DNA of 20,437 nt, taken from positions 1-20,437 of the forward strand of contig CADFRV010000011.1 of NCBI GenBank assembly GCA_902836725.1, read 5' to 3'. The notes below the pieces were generated by a model that had not been told where the DNA came from, did not search any database, and was given only the letters and a program-made list of their open reading frames with translations. Position numbers and translations under genes: made by a program. Origin of the DNA: Muribaculaceae bacterium. Its GTDB lineage: Bacteria > Bacteroidota > Bacteroidia > Bacteroidales > Muribaculaceae. Of the stretch, positions 1 to 6,635 are shown piece by piece (positions within the stretch are counted from its first letter, which is position 1; each line of letters begins with the position of its first letter).

Positions 1-26
1 TCAGCCGACACGGCGCTTTTTATGTA

Positions 27-50
27 AAAGACAGTCTGTAAACCGTCTTT
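27..50 (-). terminator. Probable intrinsic terminator of the FKBP operon
   Basis: Just past the stop codon of the last FKBP gene, the minus strand has an 8-bp stem (arms at 43-50 and 27-34, one G-T wobble) with an 8-nt loop, followed by TTTTACA. The position and trailing T run fit factor-independent termination. The stem is fairly weak. Confidence 0.55.
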
Positions 51-51
51 A

Positions 52-960
52 TTATTTTTTCGGAGCTTCGATGTCAAGCACTTCGATATCGAATACCAGA
101 GTGGCGTTAGGACCGATCTGGCCACCTGCGCCCTTCACTCCGTAAGCGAGCGAAGCGGGGATCACAGCCACCATCTTGCCACCTTTGCCGAGCATGCAGA
201 GAGCCTCTTTGAAGCCGGGTACGAACTGGTTGGCGCTCATGGCAGAAGCATGGCCTACGTTGCTGTCGAACTGAGTACCATCAACGAGCTTGCCAGTGTA
301 CTGTACCACTACGCGGTCGGCGGGAACGACTTTAGGCTCTGTTCCGGGGTTCTCGATCTTGTATACAAGGCCGCTTGAAGCCTTCTGGTAGCCTTCGCTT
401 ACCATCTTGGCGCAATATGCCTCACCTTCCTCAAGGTTTTTCTTTGCCTCGTCGGACTGTGCGAGAGCCTCCTCACGCTTTGCCTCGGCACGCTGCGAAA
501 GTTCGCGCATCATGTCCTGGTACTGGTTGTAGTACTGGCCCATGTCGGCTACGCTGTCCTGCTCGTATACTTTCTTGAAAGCTGCGTATACGGCATCCTT
601 GGAGATAGGCACACCGGCTTCCTGGTTGATGCCGATGATCGGGTTCACGAGCTGGAGACCCATCTGGAGACCCTGGTAGTATGCCATGTCGGCGGTATCT
701 GCGTCAAGCACCTCTTTCAGACCTTTGAGGAAAGATGCTTTGGAGAATTTCTTTGCCATCTCGGGCTGCATGTCTTTGAGACGTGCGAAGTCGGAAGCAG
801 AACGTGCGGCAGCGAATTCGCCGATGATTGTCGACGCTGAGTCGGCCAACGCTTTGTCTTCAGCGCTCACATTGGCATTGGAAGATGTGCCGTTGCCACA
901 TGAGCTTAATCCGGCGACCATCATGGCGGCAGCGCCGAAAGCTAAAATCATTTTTTTCAT
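52..960 (-). CDS. FKBP-type peptidyl-prolyl cis-trans isomerase, lipoprotein
   Basis: Predicted prolyl isomerase and folding helper anchored in the envelope. The 302-residue protein starts MKKMILAFG and has a lipobox LSSC with the acylated Cys at 21; no acidic residues follow the Cys, so a surface-export signal is not evident and a periplasmic face is more likely. A helical, charged FKBP_N-like region (about 35-190) precedes a C-terminal FKBP domain (about 215-298) with Y221, F231-D232, VPGF at 247-250, AYG at 272-274 and F290. The usual active-site Trp is Phe (F250). An in-frame ATG three codons earlier (969) is possible, but MKK is the better signal-peptide start. It is the last gene of a three-FKBP operon, 59 nt after the previous one. 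Family assignment is firm; substrates are unknown. Confidence 0.9.
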   Translation of the reverse strand: MKKMILAFGAAAMMVAGLSSCGNGTSSNANVSAEDKALADSASTIIGEFAAARSASDFARLKDMQPEMAKKFSKASFLKGLKEVLDADTADMAYYQGLQMGLQLVNPIIGINQEAGVPISKDAVYAAFKKVYEQDSVADMGQYYNQYQDMMRELSQRAEAKREEALAQSDEAKKNLEEGEAYCAKMVSEGYQKASSGLVYKIENPGTEPKVVPADRVVVQYTGKLVDGTQFDSNVGHASAMSANQFVPGFKEALCMLGKGGKMVAVIPASLAYGVKGAGGQIGPNATLVFDIEVLDIEAPKK

Positions 961-1019
961 ATCAAGCAATATTAGTTTAGTTGTTTTCTATTGTCAGATT
1001 TTCTGGAAATGGAGTTTTT

Positions 1020-1910
1020 TCATTCGGATACCTGAGACGCACCAGCAGGAGACGTACCCGCCTTGAGCACATCAAGGAGTTTTACGGTAAAGTCAAGCGC
1101 CGCGCCGGGAGGTATCACACCCGCCGCTCCCCTCTCGCCATATCCCAATGACGCGGGGATGAACAGACGGTATTCACCTCCGGGCTTCATCATCTTGAGC
1201 CCTTCGCTGAACCCGGGCACAAGTCCCTGCAGCGGGAACTCGATGGGGCGGTTGGTCTCGTCGAACACCGTGCCGTCGGCAAGGCGTCCGGTATAGATCA
1301 CCCTTACCTTGTCTGCATCGCCGGGAGCCTCACCCTCACCTTCCGTTATGATCTCGAAAAGCAGGCCTGAAGAGGTTTCCGACACCCCGGGACGGCTGCG
1401 CTGCGCATCAAGAAACTCTTTCTGCGACTCGGCGCTCACGGCAGCGGCCTCCTCCATGGCGGGACGCATGCGCTCCACCGCCGTGCGGAGAAACTCGTCG
1501 GCGCTCTTGCCGTCGAAGCCCATGGCTGAACCGCGCAAGGCAGCCTCCAGACCCGAGCAGAACTGGGCGGAAGTAAACGGGAAACCAATGGCCTGCATGG
1601 CCTCCACTCTGTCTATAAGCGCAAAACCGCTGCGCACACCGAAGAAATAGGGCGCATCCTCGTTCTTGATCTCGAAGGCATGCTCCACACCTTTCACAAA
1701 CTCCCTCACGGCCGCCGTGTCGCCCGGGAACTGTTTTTCAAGCTCAGGACGCAGGTATTCGGCCATGACGGTGGCAAAGGCAGCCGCACACGAGTCGGCC
1801 GATACAGGCACAGACACCTGCGCCGACGCATCGCCGGGGGTGTCTGCCTGCGCGCCGCCGATCATCAGCAGTGCAAGGGAGAGGGGGAGAAAAGCTCTTT
1901 TCAGGATCAT
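1020..1910 (-). CDS. FKBP-type peptidyl-prolyl cis-trans isomerase, Sec-exported
   Basis: Predicted periplasmic prolyl isomerase of 296 residues. An N-terminal signal peptide (hydrophobic 6-20, likely cleavage after AQA near 22) has no lipobox. Residues about 35-175 form an alpha-helical FKBP_N-like region. The FKBP domain (about 198-282) has Y206, F216-D217, VPGF 231-234, GYG 256-258 and F274. As in the downstream lipoprotein, Phe replaces the Trp at the pocket floor (F234), whereas the upstream cytoplasmic paralogue keeps Trp. The start ATG overlaps the stop of the upstream gene by four bases (ATGA, 1907-1910), which argues for translational coupling and fixes the start. Two cysteines (41, 118) lie in the N-terminal region. 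Paralogy and localisation are well supported; enzymatic activity is inferred. Confidence 0.9.
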   Translation of the reverse strand: MILKRAFLPLSLALLMIGGAQADTPGDASAQVSVPVSADSCAAAFATVMAEYLRPELEKQFPGDTAAVREFVKGVEHAFEIKNEDAPYFFGVRSGFALIDRVEAMQAIGFPFTSAQFCSGLEAALRGSAMGFDGKSADEFLRTAVERMRPAMEEAAAVSAESQKEFLDAQRSRPGVSETSSGLLFEIITEGEGEAPGDADKVRVIYTGRLADGTVFDETNRPIEFPLQGLVPGFSEGLKMMKPGGEYRLFIPASLGYGERGAAGVIPPGAALDFTVKLLDVLKAGTSPAGASQVSE

Positions 1911-2545
1911 TTACCGATTACTTTCAGAAGTTCCACATCGAACACCAGAGTGGCATTCGGGCCGATGGGGCTGCCGGGAGCGCCGTTGGGGCCGTAAGCC
2001 AGGTTCGACGGGATGAAGAGGCGCCATTTGGAGCCGGCCTTCATAAGCTGCAGGGCCTCTACCCAACCGGGGATAACCTGTGTCACGCCGAATGTGGCGG
2101 GAACACCGCGGTCGACTGACGAGTCAAACACTGTGCCGTCGATAAGTTTGCCGGTATAGTGCACCTCCACCTGGTCGGTAGCCTCGGGCATGGGGCCGTC
2201 ACCCTCGGTGATCACCTCATACTGGAGACCGCTGGGAAGGGTTTTCACTTCGGCTCTCTTGCCGTTCTCGGCGAGATATTTCTCCCCGAGCTCGAGGTTC
2301 TGCTTACCGAGTTCCTCGGCAGCCGCACGCTGCTTCTTCTCGAGTTCGGTGAAGTAAGCCTGTATCTCGGCTTTTGCCTCGTCGTAGGTCATTTTGGGCT
2401 GGTTGCCATAAAACACGGCGGCGACACCGTCGGCAAAGTCCTGAACATTGATTTCATTGATACCGGAAGCACGGAAATTATTGCCCATGCTGAGGCCGAG
2501 CGCATAGCTTATGCGGTCAAGACCTTTATTTTCGTTGTTTTCCAT
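1907..2545 (-). CDS. FKBP-type peptidyl-prolyl cis-trans isomerase, FklB/Mip-like, cytoplasmic
   Basis: Predicted prolyl isomerase of 212 residues, close in size to E. coli FklB (FKBP22) and the Mip group. No signal peptide is seen, so it is probably cytoplasmic. The N-terminal part (about 8-70) resembles the FKBP_N dimerisation segment (ISYALGLSMGNN) and runs into a long charged helix (about 55-95). The FKBP domain (about 125-210) has a complete pocket: Y130, F140-D141, VIPGW 157-161, AYG 183-185 and F202. It is the first gene of the operon and overlaps the next by ATGA. A TAACTTTG box about 110 nt upstream is the likely promoter. Of the three paralogues it is the one most confidently an active isomerase. 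Confidence 0.92.
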   Translation of the reverse strand: MENNENKGLDRISYALGLSMGNNFRASGINEINVQDFADGVAAVFYGNQPKMTYDEAKAEIQAYFTELEKKQRAAAEELGKQNLELGEKYLAENGKRAEVKTLPSGLQYEVITEGDGPMPEATDQVEVHYTGKLIDGTVFDSSVDRGVPATFGVTQVIPGWVEALQLMKAGSKWRLFIPSNLAYGPNGAPGSPIGPNATLVFDVELLKVIGK

Positions 2546-2657
2546 AAAATAAGGAAACTGTTTTTTAATTGTCTGTCAGACGGTTAACTATCATAAAGGG
2601 CAAGCGTTGCCGATGCGGCCCATCGCTCCCTGTAAGAAATAACGCATAACCGGGTGG

Positions 2658-2665
2658 CAAAGTTA
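2658..2665 (-). promoter_or_regulatory. Bacteroidota -7 box for the FKBP operon
   Basis: On the minus strand this reads TAACTTTG, a perfect TAnnTTTG match. Only a weak -33 candidate (TTTA at about 2687-2690) lies about 20 nt upstream. It predicts a leader of roughly 105 nt before the ATG at 2545. Confidence 0.55.
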
Positions 2666-2763
2666 GCCAAATTCCTACGTCTCCGTTAAATAATTTATAA
2701 AAAAAAACTTAAATAACCGCAGCAGCCTCTCTTCACCTGACTGGCACGCCCCCGGATACCGAT

Positions 2764-2780
2764 TATTTTTGCTATTTTTG
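2764..2780 (+). promoter_or_regulatory. Duplicated Bacteroidota -7 boxes upstream of the MATE gene
   Basis: Two perfect TAnnTTTG boxes (TATTTTTG) lie at 2764-2771 and 2773-2780 as a 9-bp tandem repeat. The first has CTG, one mismatch from TTG, exactly 20 nt upstream at 2741-2743; the second has no evident -33. They predict initiation 25-40 nt before the ATG at 2814 and argue against translation from the TTG at 2769, which lies inside the boxes. Confidence 0.6.
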
Positions 2781-2813
2781 CATAATTCAACCAAGCTAAA
2801 CCATCACAGACAC

Positions 2814-4199
2814 ATGGGTGCAGACATTTCCCCTGAAAACAACGGAAACCTGCGCGAGCTCGCCACCATGCCGATAGGGCGCCTGCTATGGAAATATTCG
2901 CTTCCGGCAGTGGTGGGGATGCTCGTGATGCAGCTTTACAACATCGTGGACCGCATATTTATCGGGCAGGTGATAGGCCCCGAGGCCATCGCCGGCCTCG
3001 CCATCACATTCCCGGTAATGAACATCGCCACGGCGCTCGGAGTGCTTGTAGGGGCGGGAGCCTCGGCACGTGTCAGCATACACCTTGGCCAGCGCGACTA
3101 CGAGGGAGCAGCCCGCGTTCTCGGCACATCGCTCCTGCTCACACTCGGCATCGGCATCATCTATATCGGCGGATTCGCCCTGGGGATGGACACAATCCTC
3201 CGGTGGTTCGGGGCCAATGAAGTCACTCTACCCTACGCCCGCGACTTCATGATGTATATCCTACCCGGCCTGATGCTCACCAACCTCACATTCTCCTTCA
3301 ACAACATAATGCGCGCGTCAGGCTATCCGGTCAAGGCGATGGTCACCATGTTCATTGGCGCGGGGCTGAACATACTTCTCGCACCACTGTTCATCTACGT
3401 GTTCCGCTGGGGCATCAAGGGGGCTGCCATAGCCACCGACATAGCCATGACCGTCTGCATGGTCTTCGTAATGGCGCATTTCTTCAAATCGTCGAACGGC
3501 CCGGTCACTTTCCGGCGCGGGATCTTCAGCCTTGAATGTAGAGTGATCTGGAACATAATCGGCATCGGAGCCGCCCCATGCATCGTGAATGTGGCCTCCT
3601 GCCTTATCAACATCGTCATCAACCGCTCACTGTTGCAATACGGCGGAGTGGAGGCCATCGCCGCCTCAGGCATTTTCGTGACATACACAGCCATGCTGTG
3701 CTGCATCATCCTCGGCATCTGCCAGGGAATGCAGCCCATCGCCGGGTTCAACTATGGCCACGGCTCACCCGCCAGAGTGCTCGCCGTCTATAAGCTCGCT
3801 GTGATAGCTGGCAGCATAGTGAGTGTGATCGGATGGGCAGGCGCACGGCTGTGCCCCGACCTGATCGCACGCGCATTTGTGGCCGATCCCGACCTGGTGC
3901 TGTTCACCGCCCACGCCCTCACCACCGGCATGACAGTCTTTTTCGTCGTCGGTTTCCAGATCGTGTCAACCACATATTTCCAGAGCATCGGCAAGATAGG
4001 GCTGTCCATATTCCTCAGCCTCACGCGCCAGGTGATCTTCTTTATCCCGCTGTTGCTGTGGCTCCCCGGCCGCATGGGCCTTGAAGGGGTATGGAGCACC
4101 TTCTACATTTCCGACATACTCGCCACGGTGGTCACCGCCCTGCTGATGCTATATGCCATCCCCCGCCTGCGCTCCATCCGCCCCGCTCCCGCACCCTGA
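2814..4199 (+). CDS. MATE family multidrug/cation antiporter
   Basis: Inner-membrane transporter of 461 residues with about 12 hydrophobic segments, the standard MATE topology and length (MepA/NorM/DinF-like). The family expels cationic drugs or metabolites in exchange for Na+ or H+. The first helix contains the typical WKYSLPAVVGMLVMQLYNIV stretch, followed by DRIFIGQVIG and the GAGASARVSIHLGQ loop after helix 2; the second half has the related QGMQPIAGFNYGHG motif. The ATG at 2814 (MGADISPENN) is preferred because an upstream in-frame TTG falls within the promoter. It is transcribed divergently from the FKBP operon. A conserved hairpin lies about 90 nt after the stop. Substrate cannot be read from the sequence. 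Confidence 0.92.
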   Translation: MGADISPENNGNLRELATMPIGRLLWKYSLPAVVGMLVMQLYNIVDRIFIGQVIGPEAIAGLAITFPVMNIATALGVLVGAGASARVSIHLGQRDYEGAARVLGTSLLLTLGIGIIYIGGFALGMDTILRWFGANEVTLPYARDFMMYILPGLMLTNLTFSFNNIMRASGYPVKAMVTMFIGAGLNILLAPLFIYVFRWGIKGAAIATDIAMTVCMVFVMAHFFKSSNGPVTFRRGIFSLECRVIWNIIGIGAAPCIVNVASCLINIVINRSLLQYGGVEAIAASGIFVTYTAMLCCIILGICQGMQPIAGFNYGHGSPARVLAVYKLAVIAGSIVSVIGWAGARLCPDLIARAFVADPDLVLFTAHALTTGMTVFFVVGFQIVSTTYFQSIGKIGLSIFLSLTRQVIFFIPLLLWLPGRMGLEGVWSTFYISDILATVVTALLMLYAIPRLRSIRPAPAP

Positions 4200-4516
4200 T
4201 CCCCTATTGCCCCTCATCAGCCCTTATCCTCCACATTCCTCCCTCTCCCTGCCCCATTCATCCCGCCAGTTCCCCGCCCTGAAGTGCGGCGCGCTCATGC
4301 GTGCCGATCCCCGCTTTTTCCCAAAATTCAATCCTCCGCGCACAAACTTTTCCGCTCCCCCTATGTTCTTTTTTCAGATGGGTGCCACGGCCGGGCCTCC
4401 ACCGCTCTATCTGTTTTATTTACCTGCTTCTAAAATCAACGGCAGACGCCGATTATCAAAACCGAGGGATACTTCAACGCCTGTCAATCGAAAAACTATT
4501 TATTTACTTTACTACG
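4200..4516. other. Intergenic region between MATE and phosphatase genes
   Basis: This is 317 nt without a supported gene. The first 80 nt are C/T-rich and G-poor on the plus strand, as in Rho-utilisation sites; then comes the shared hairpin element (4282-4311) and T5 at 4315-4319. The remaining 200 nt contain no perfect TAnnTTTG box, so the promoter of the phosphatase-porin pair is not identified. Frames that read through this region have no family-like sequence. Confidence 0.5.
4282..4311 (+). repeat. Dispersed 3'-end hairpin element, copy 1 (possible terminator)
   Basis: A 30-nt element matches 14519-14548 at 28 positions. It folds as CGGCGCGC (4287-4294), loop TCAT, GCGTGCCG (4299-4306), with one G-U wobble that pairs only in plus-strand RNA. 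T5 follows 8 nt after the stem, further than in a canonical intrinsic terminator. The C-rich tract before it and its place after the MATE gene suggest a 3'-end role. Confidence 0.6.
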
Positions 4517-5341
4517 ATGAGACTTTCTGTAAACAATCACCTGCGCGGTATCCTCGCATGCGCCGCCGCCATCACTGTCTGCTCACAACTCTCCGCCCAG
4601 GCACCTCTCAACCCCAACGATATCAAGGATCACCGAACCGACCCCGAACTGTTCTTCCTGCAGGAAGGGGACTGCCCCAACAGCCTCATCCTGCTCCCCG
4701 GCCCTCCCGACGGCGGATCAATACTCTTCCTCTACGACCAAGCACGCTACAACTGGGGAAAACTCCAGAGAAAGACACCGCGAGGCGAACAGGCTGCCCA
4801 GGACGCACGTGTCACCGGCGACGGACTGCCCAAAGCCTACTCGGAAGCCTTCGGGGTGGATATCAATGAAGAGAACACACCCGAGATACTCAAACTCATA
4901 GTAGGGATGCGCGAGGATGCCGGCGACCTCGGCACAAGGGAGGCAAAGAGACACTATGACCGCACCCGCCCCTTCATATTCTACGAAGAGGACACCTGCA
5001 ACCCCGAGCAGCAGGCAGAATTATCCTCCAACGGTTCCTATCCTTCGGGACACAGCTCTCTGGGTTGGGCCACCGCACTTGTGCTCGCCGAGATAAATCC
5101 CGAGCGCCAGAACGAGATCCTGAAACGCGGATATGAGATGGGAGAAAGCCGCGTGATCTGCGGATACCACTTCCAGAGCGACGTGGATGCCGGCCGTGTC
5201 ACCGGTTCCACCACAGTGGCACGCCTCCATGCCGACCCCGGCTTCAACAAGCAGCTCGCCAAGGCGAAAGCCGAGTTCAAGCGCCTCAAAAAAGAGGGCA
5301 AGGTTGCCAAAGGCACACCCACTCCTACCCCCACTGAATAA
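4517..5341 (+). CDS. Class A non-specific acid phosphatase (PAP2 superfamily), periplasmic
   Basis: Predicted phosphomonoesterase releasing phosphate from organic phosphate esters in the periplasm. The 274-residue protein has a signal peptide cleaved about AQA 27-29. The full PAP2/class A acid phosphatase signature is present: K144-x6-R151-P152, GSYPSGHS at 173-180 with H179, and S211-R212-x5-H218-x3-D222, where H218 is the expected nucleophile. GSYPSGH is close to the class A (PhoN-like) signature. The C-terminus is Lys-rich and ends with a TPTPTPTE tail. The ATG at 4517 is chosen because it begins a good signal peptide; the frame is open further upstream but encodes no plausible sequence. 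A phosphate-selective porin gene follows after 35 nt, supporting a joint role in phosphate scavenging. Confidence 0.93.
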   Translation: MRLSVNNHLRGILACAAAITVCSQLSAQAPLNPNDIKDHRTDPELFFLQEGDCPNSLILLPGPPDGGSILFLYDQARYNWGKLQRKTPRGEQAAQDARVTGDGLPKAYSEAFGVDINEENTPEILKLIVGMREDAGDLGTREAKRHYDRTRPFIFYEEDTCNPEQQAELSSNGSYPSGHSSLGWATALVLAEINPERQNEILKRGYEMGESRVICGYHFQSDVDAGRVTGSTTVARLHADPGFNKQLAKAKAEFKRLKKEGKVAKGTPTPTPTE

Positions 5342-5376
5342 TTCCCAGACAGCCACCCTCTAAATCCATAACTCCT

Positions 5377-6531
5377 ATGAAGCCATTATATCTCAGTATA
5401 GTGGCGGCGGCTGTCGCACTCTCAGCCACCGCGCAGGATACAGGAAACACCTTCAGCATAAAGCCTACAGGGCGTATCCTCGCCGACGGGGCGGTATATT
5501 TCCCCGGTAACGAGAAAGAGAACTTTGTCAGCGGCGTGGCTATCCCCGACGTCAGGGTTGGTGTAAAAGCCTCCTACGGCAAATGGAAAGCCAAGATCGA
5601 TCTCGGATTCGCATACTCCAAAGTGAACATGAAGGATATCTATGTGGAGTATGATTTCAATAGCTCAAATCTCCTGCGTGCGGGCTATTTCGTGCAGCAG
5701 TTCGGCCTCAACTCCGTGACAAGCTCCTCCATGAAGGAGACCGAGGAGGAGGCCACGAGCAACGAATTCTTCAACGCCAATCCGCGTTCACTCGGCATCA
5801 TGTACCAGTTCGACAAAGGGCAGTATTTCGCCGCCGCAAGCGCATTCGTGGAAGGGGAGGCTATCAAACGCAACGCCTCCGAGATGGGGAAACAGGGATT
5901 CGGTTTCCAGACCCGTCTGGTATGGCGCCCGTTCCACGAAACCGGGCGTTTCGCCCAGATAGGATGCTCATTCAACTACGCCACACCCACCTACAGCGAT
6001 CAGGAAGGGCAGAATCACAGCAGCTACCATTTCAGCTCCAACTTCCCGTCGAGAGTCTCGAAAGTATGCCTGCTCGACGCCGACATTACCGAAGCCAAAG
6101 ACCAGTTCAAAATGTCGCCCGAGCTTCTTCTCGGCAAAGGGCGCGTAGCCCTCGAGGCGCAGTACTATTACCTCAATGTATGGCGTAAGAGCGGTTACGG
6201 CAACTATCATGCGCAGGGCGCCTACGGCATACTGCGAGGCATCCTCAAAGGAGGAGACTATGTTTATTCCGACGGTGAATGCGGCATCGCCACCCCCGCG
6301 CCCGGATCACTTGAGATGGCCCTGATGTACAACTACACCAATGCCAACGACACCTCGGCAGGCATATTCGGCGGCATCTCGCAGGACGCATCATGCACAT
6401 TCAACTATTATATCAACAAATACATGATAGTACGCCTGCGCTACAGCTACACCACCGTGCGCGACCGCGCCCTCGCGCCCTCCGACCGCCATGTAAACAT
6501 CATCCAGGCACGTTTCCAGGTGATTTTCTAA
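5377..6531 (+). CDS. Phosphate-selective porin O/P family outer-membrane protein (OprO/OprP-like)
   Basis: Outer-membrane beta-barrel porin of 384 residues, a normal length for the family. A signal peptide (likely cleavage after ATA near 19) is followed by FSIKPTGRILADGAVYF, an OprP-type first strand, and the conserved segment DIYVEYDF...LLRAGYFVQQFGL, which is characteristic of Bacteroidota members of this family. Alternating aromatic strands continue to a terminal Phe (FQVIF), the usual barrel end. It lies 35 nt downstream of the acid phosphatase with no promoter between, so the two are probably one transcript: the enzyme frees phosphate and the porin could admit phosphate or its esters. 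Anion selectivity is inferred from family. A strong hairpin terminator follows. Confidence 0.9.
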   Translation: MKPLYLSIVAAAVALSATAQDTGNTFSIKPTGRILADGAVYFPGNEKENFVSGVAIPDVRVGVKASYGKWKAKIDLGFAYSKVNMKDIYVEYDFNSSNLLRAGYFVQQFGLNSVTSSSMKETEEEATSNEFFNANPRSLGIMYQFDKGQYFAAASAFVEGEAIKRNASEMGKQGFGFQTRLVWRPFHETGRFAQIGCSFNYATPTYSDQEGQNHSSYHFSSNFPSRVSKVCLLDADITEAKDQFKMSPELLLGKGRVALEAQYYYLNVWRKSGYGNYHAQGAYGILRGILKGGDYVYSDGECGIATPAPGSLEMALMYNYTNANDTSAGIFGGISQDASCTFNYYINKYMIVRLRYSYTTVRDRALAPSDRHVNIIQARFQVIF

Positions 6532-6555
6532 ACATTCCATCCATAAAATTTGACA

Positions 6556-6591
6556 AAAGCGCAGTGCCGGCGATTTCCGACACTGCGCTTT
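6556..6591. terminator. Bidirectional terminator between the porin and LRR genes
   Basis: A perfect 11-bp inverted repeat, AAAGCGCAGTG at 6556-6566 and CACTGCGCTTT at 6581-6591, encloses a 14-nt loop that can add a short CGG/CCG pairing. The A/T ends give U-ending stems in either direction. It sits between converging genes ending at 6531 (plus) and 6636 (minus), so it probably serves both. Confidence 0.85.
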
Positions 6592-6635
6592 CACTTTCAT
6601 ATGTATCTTCAAACAGTTCTCCTGTCAGAGAGCGA

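Noticed and set aside
2769..2813. TTG start extending the MATE protein by 15 residues
   Set aside because: The codon falls within the predicted promoter boxes, and the family begins close to the ATG at 2814.
4504..4511. TTACTTTA as a -7 box for the phosphatase-porin pair
   Set aside because: It differs from TAnnTTTG at two key bases and has no TTG at the right spacing.
4301..4516. N-terminal extension of the acid phosphatase frame
   Set aside because: The extra 72 residues have no family resemblance, cover the hairpin element, and would bury the signal peptide that begins at 4517.
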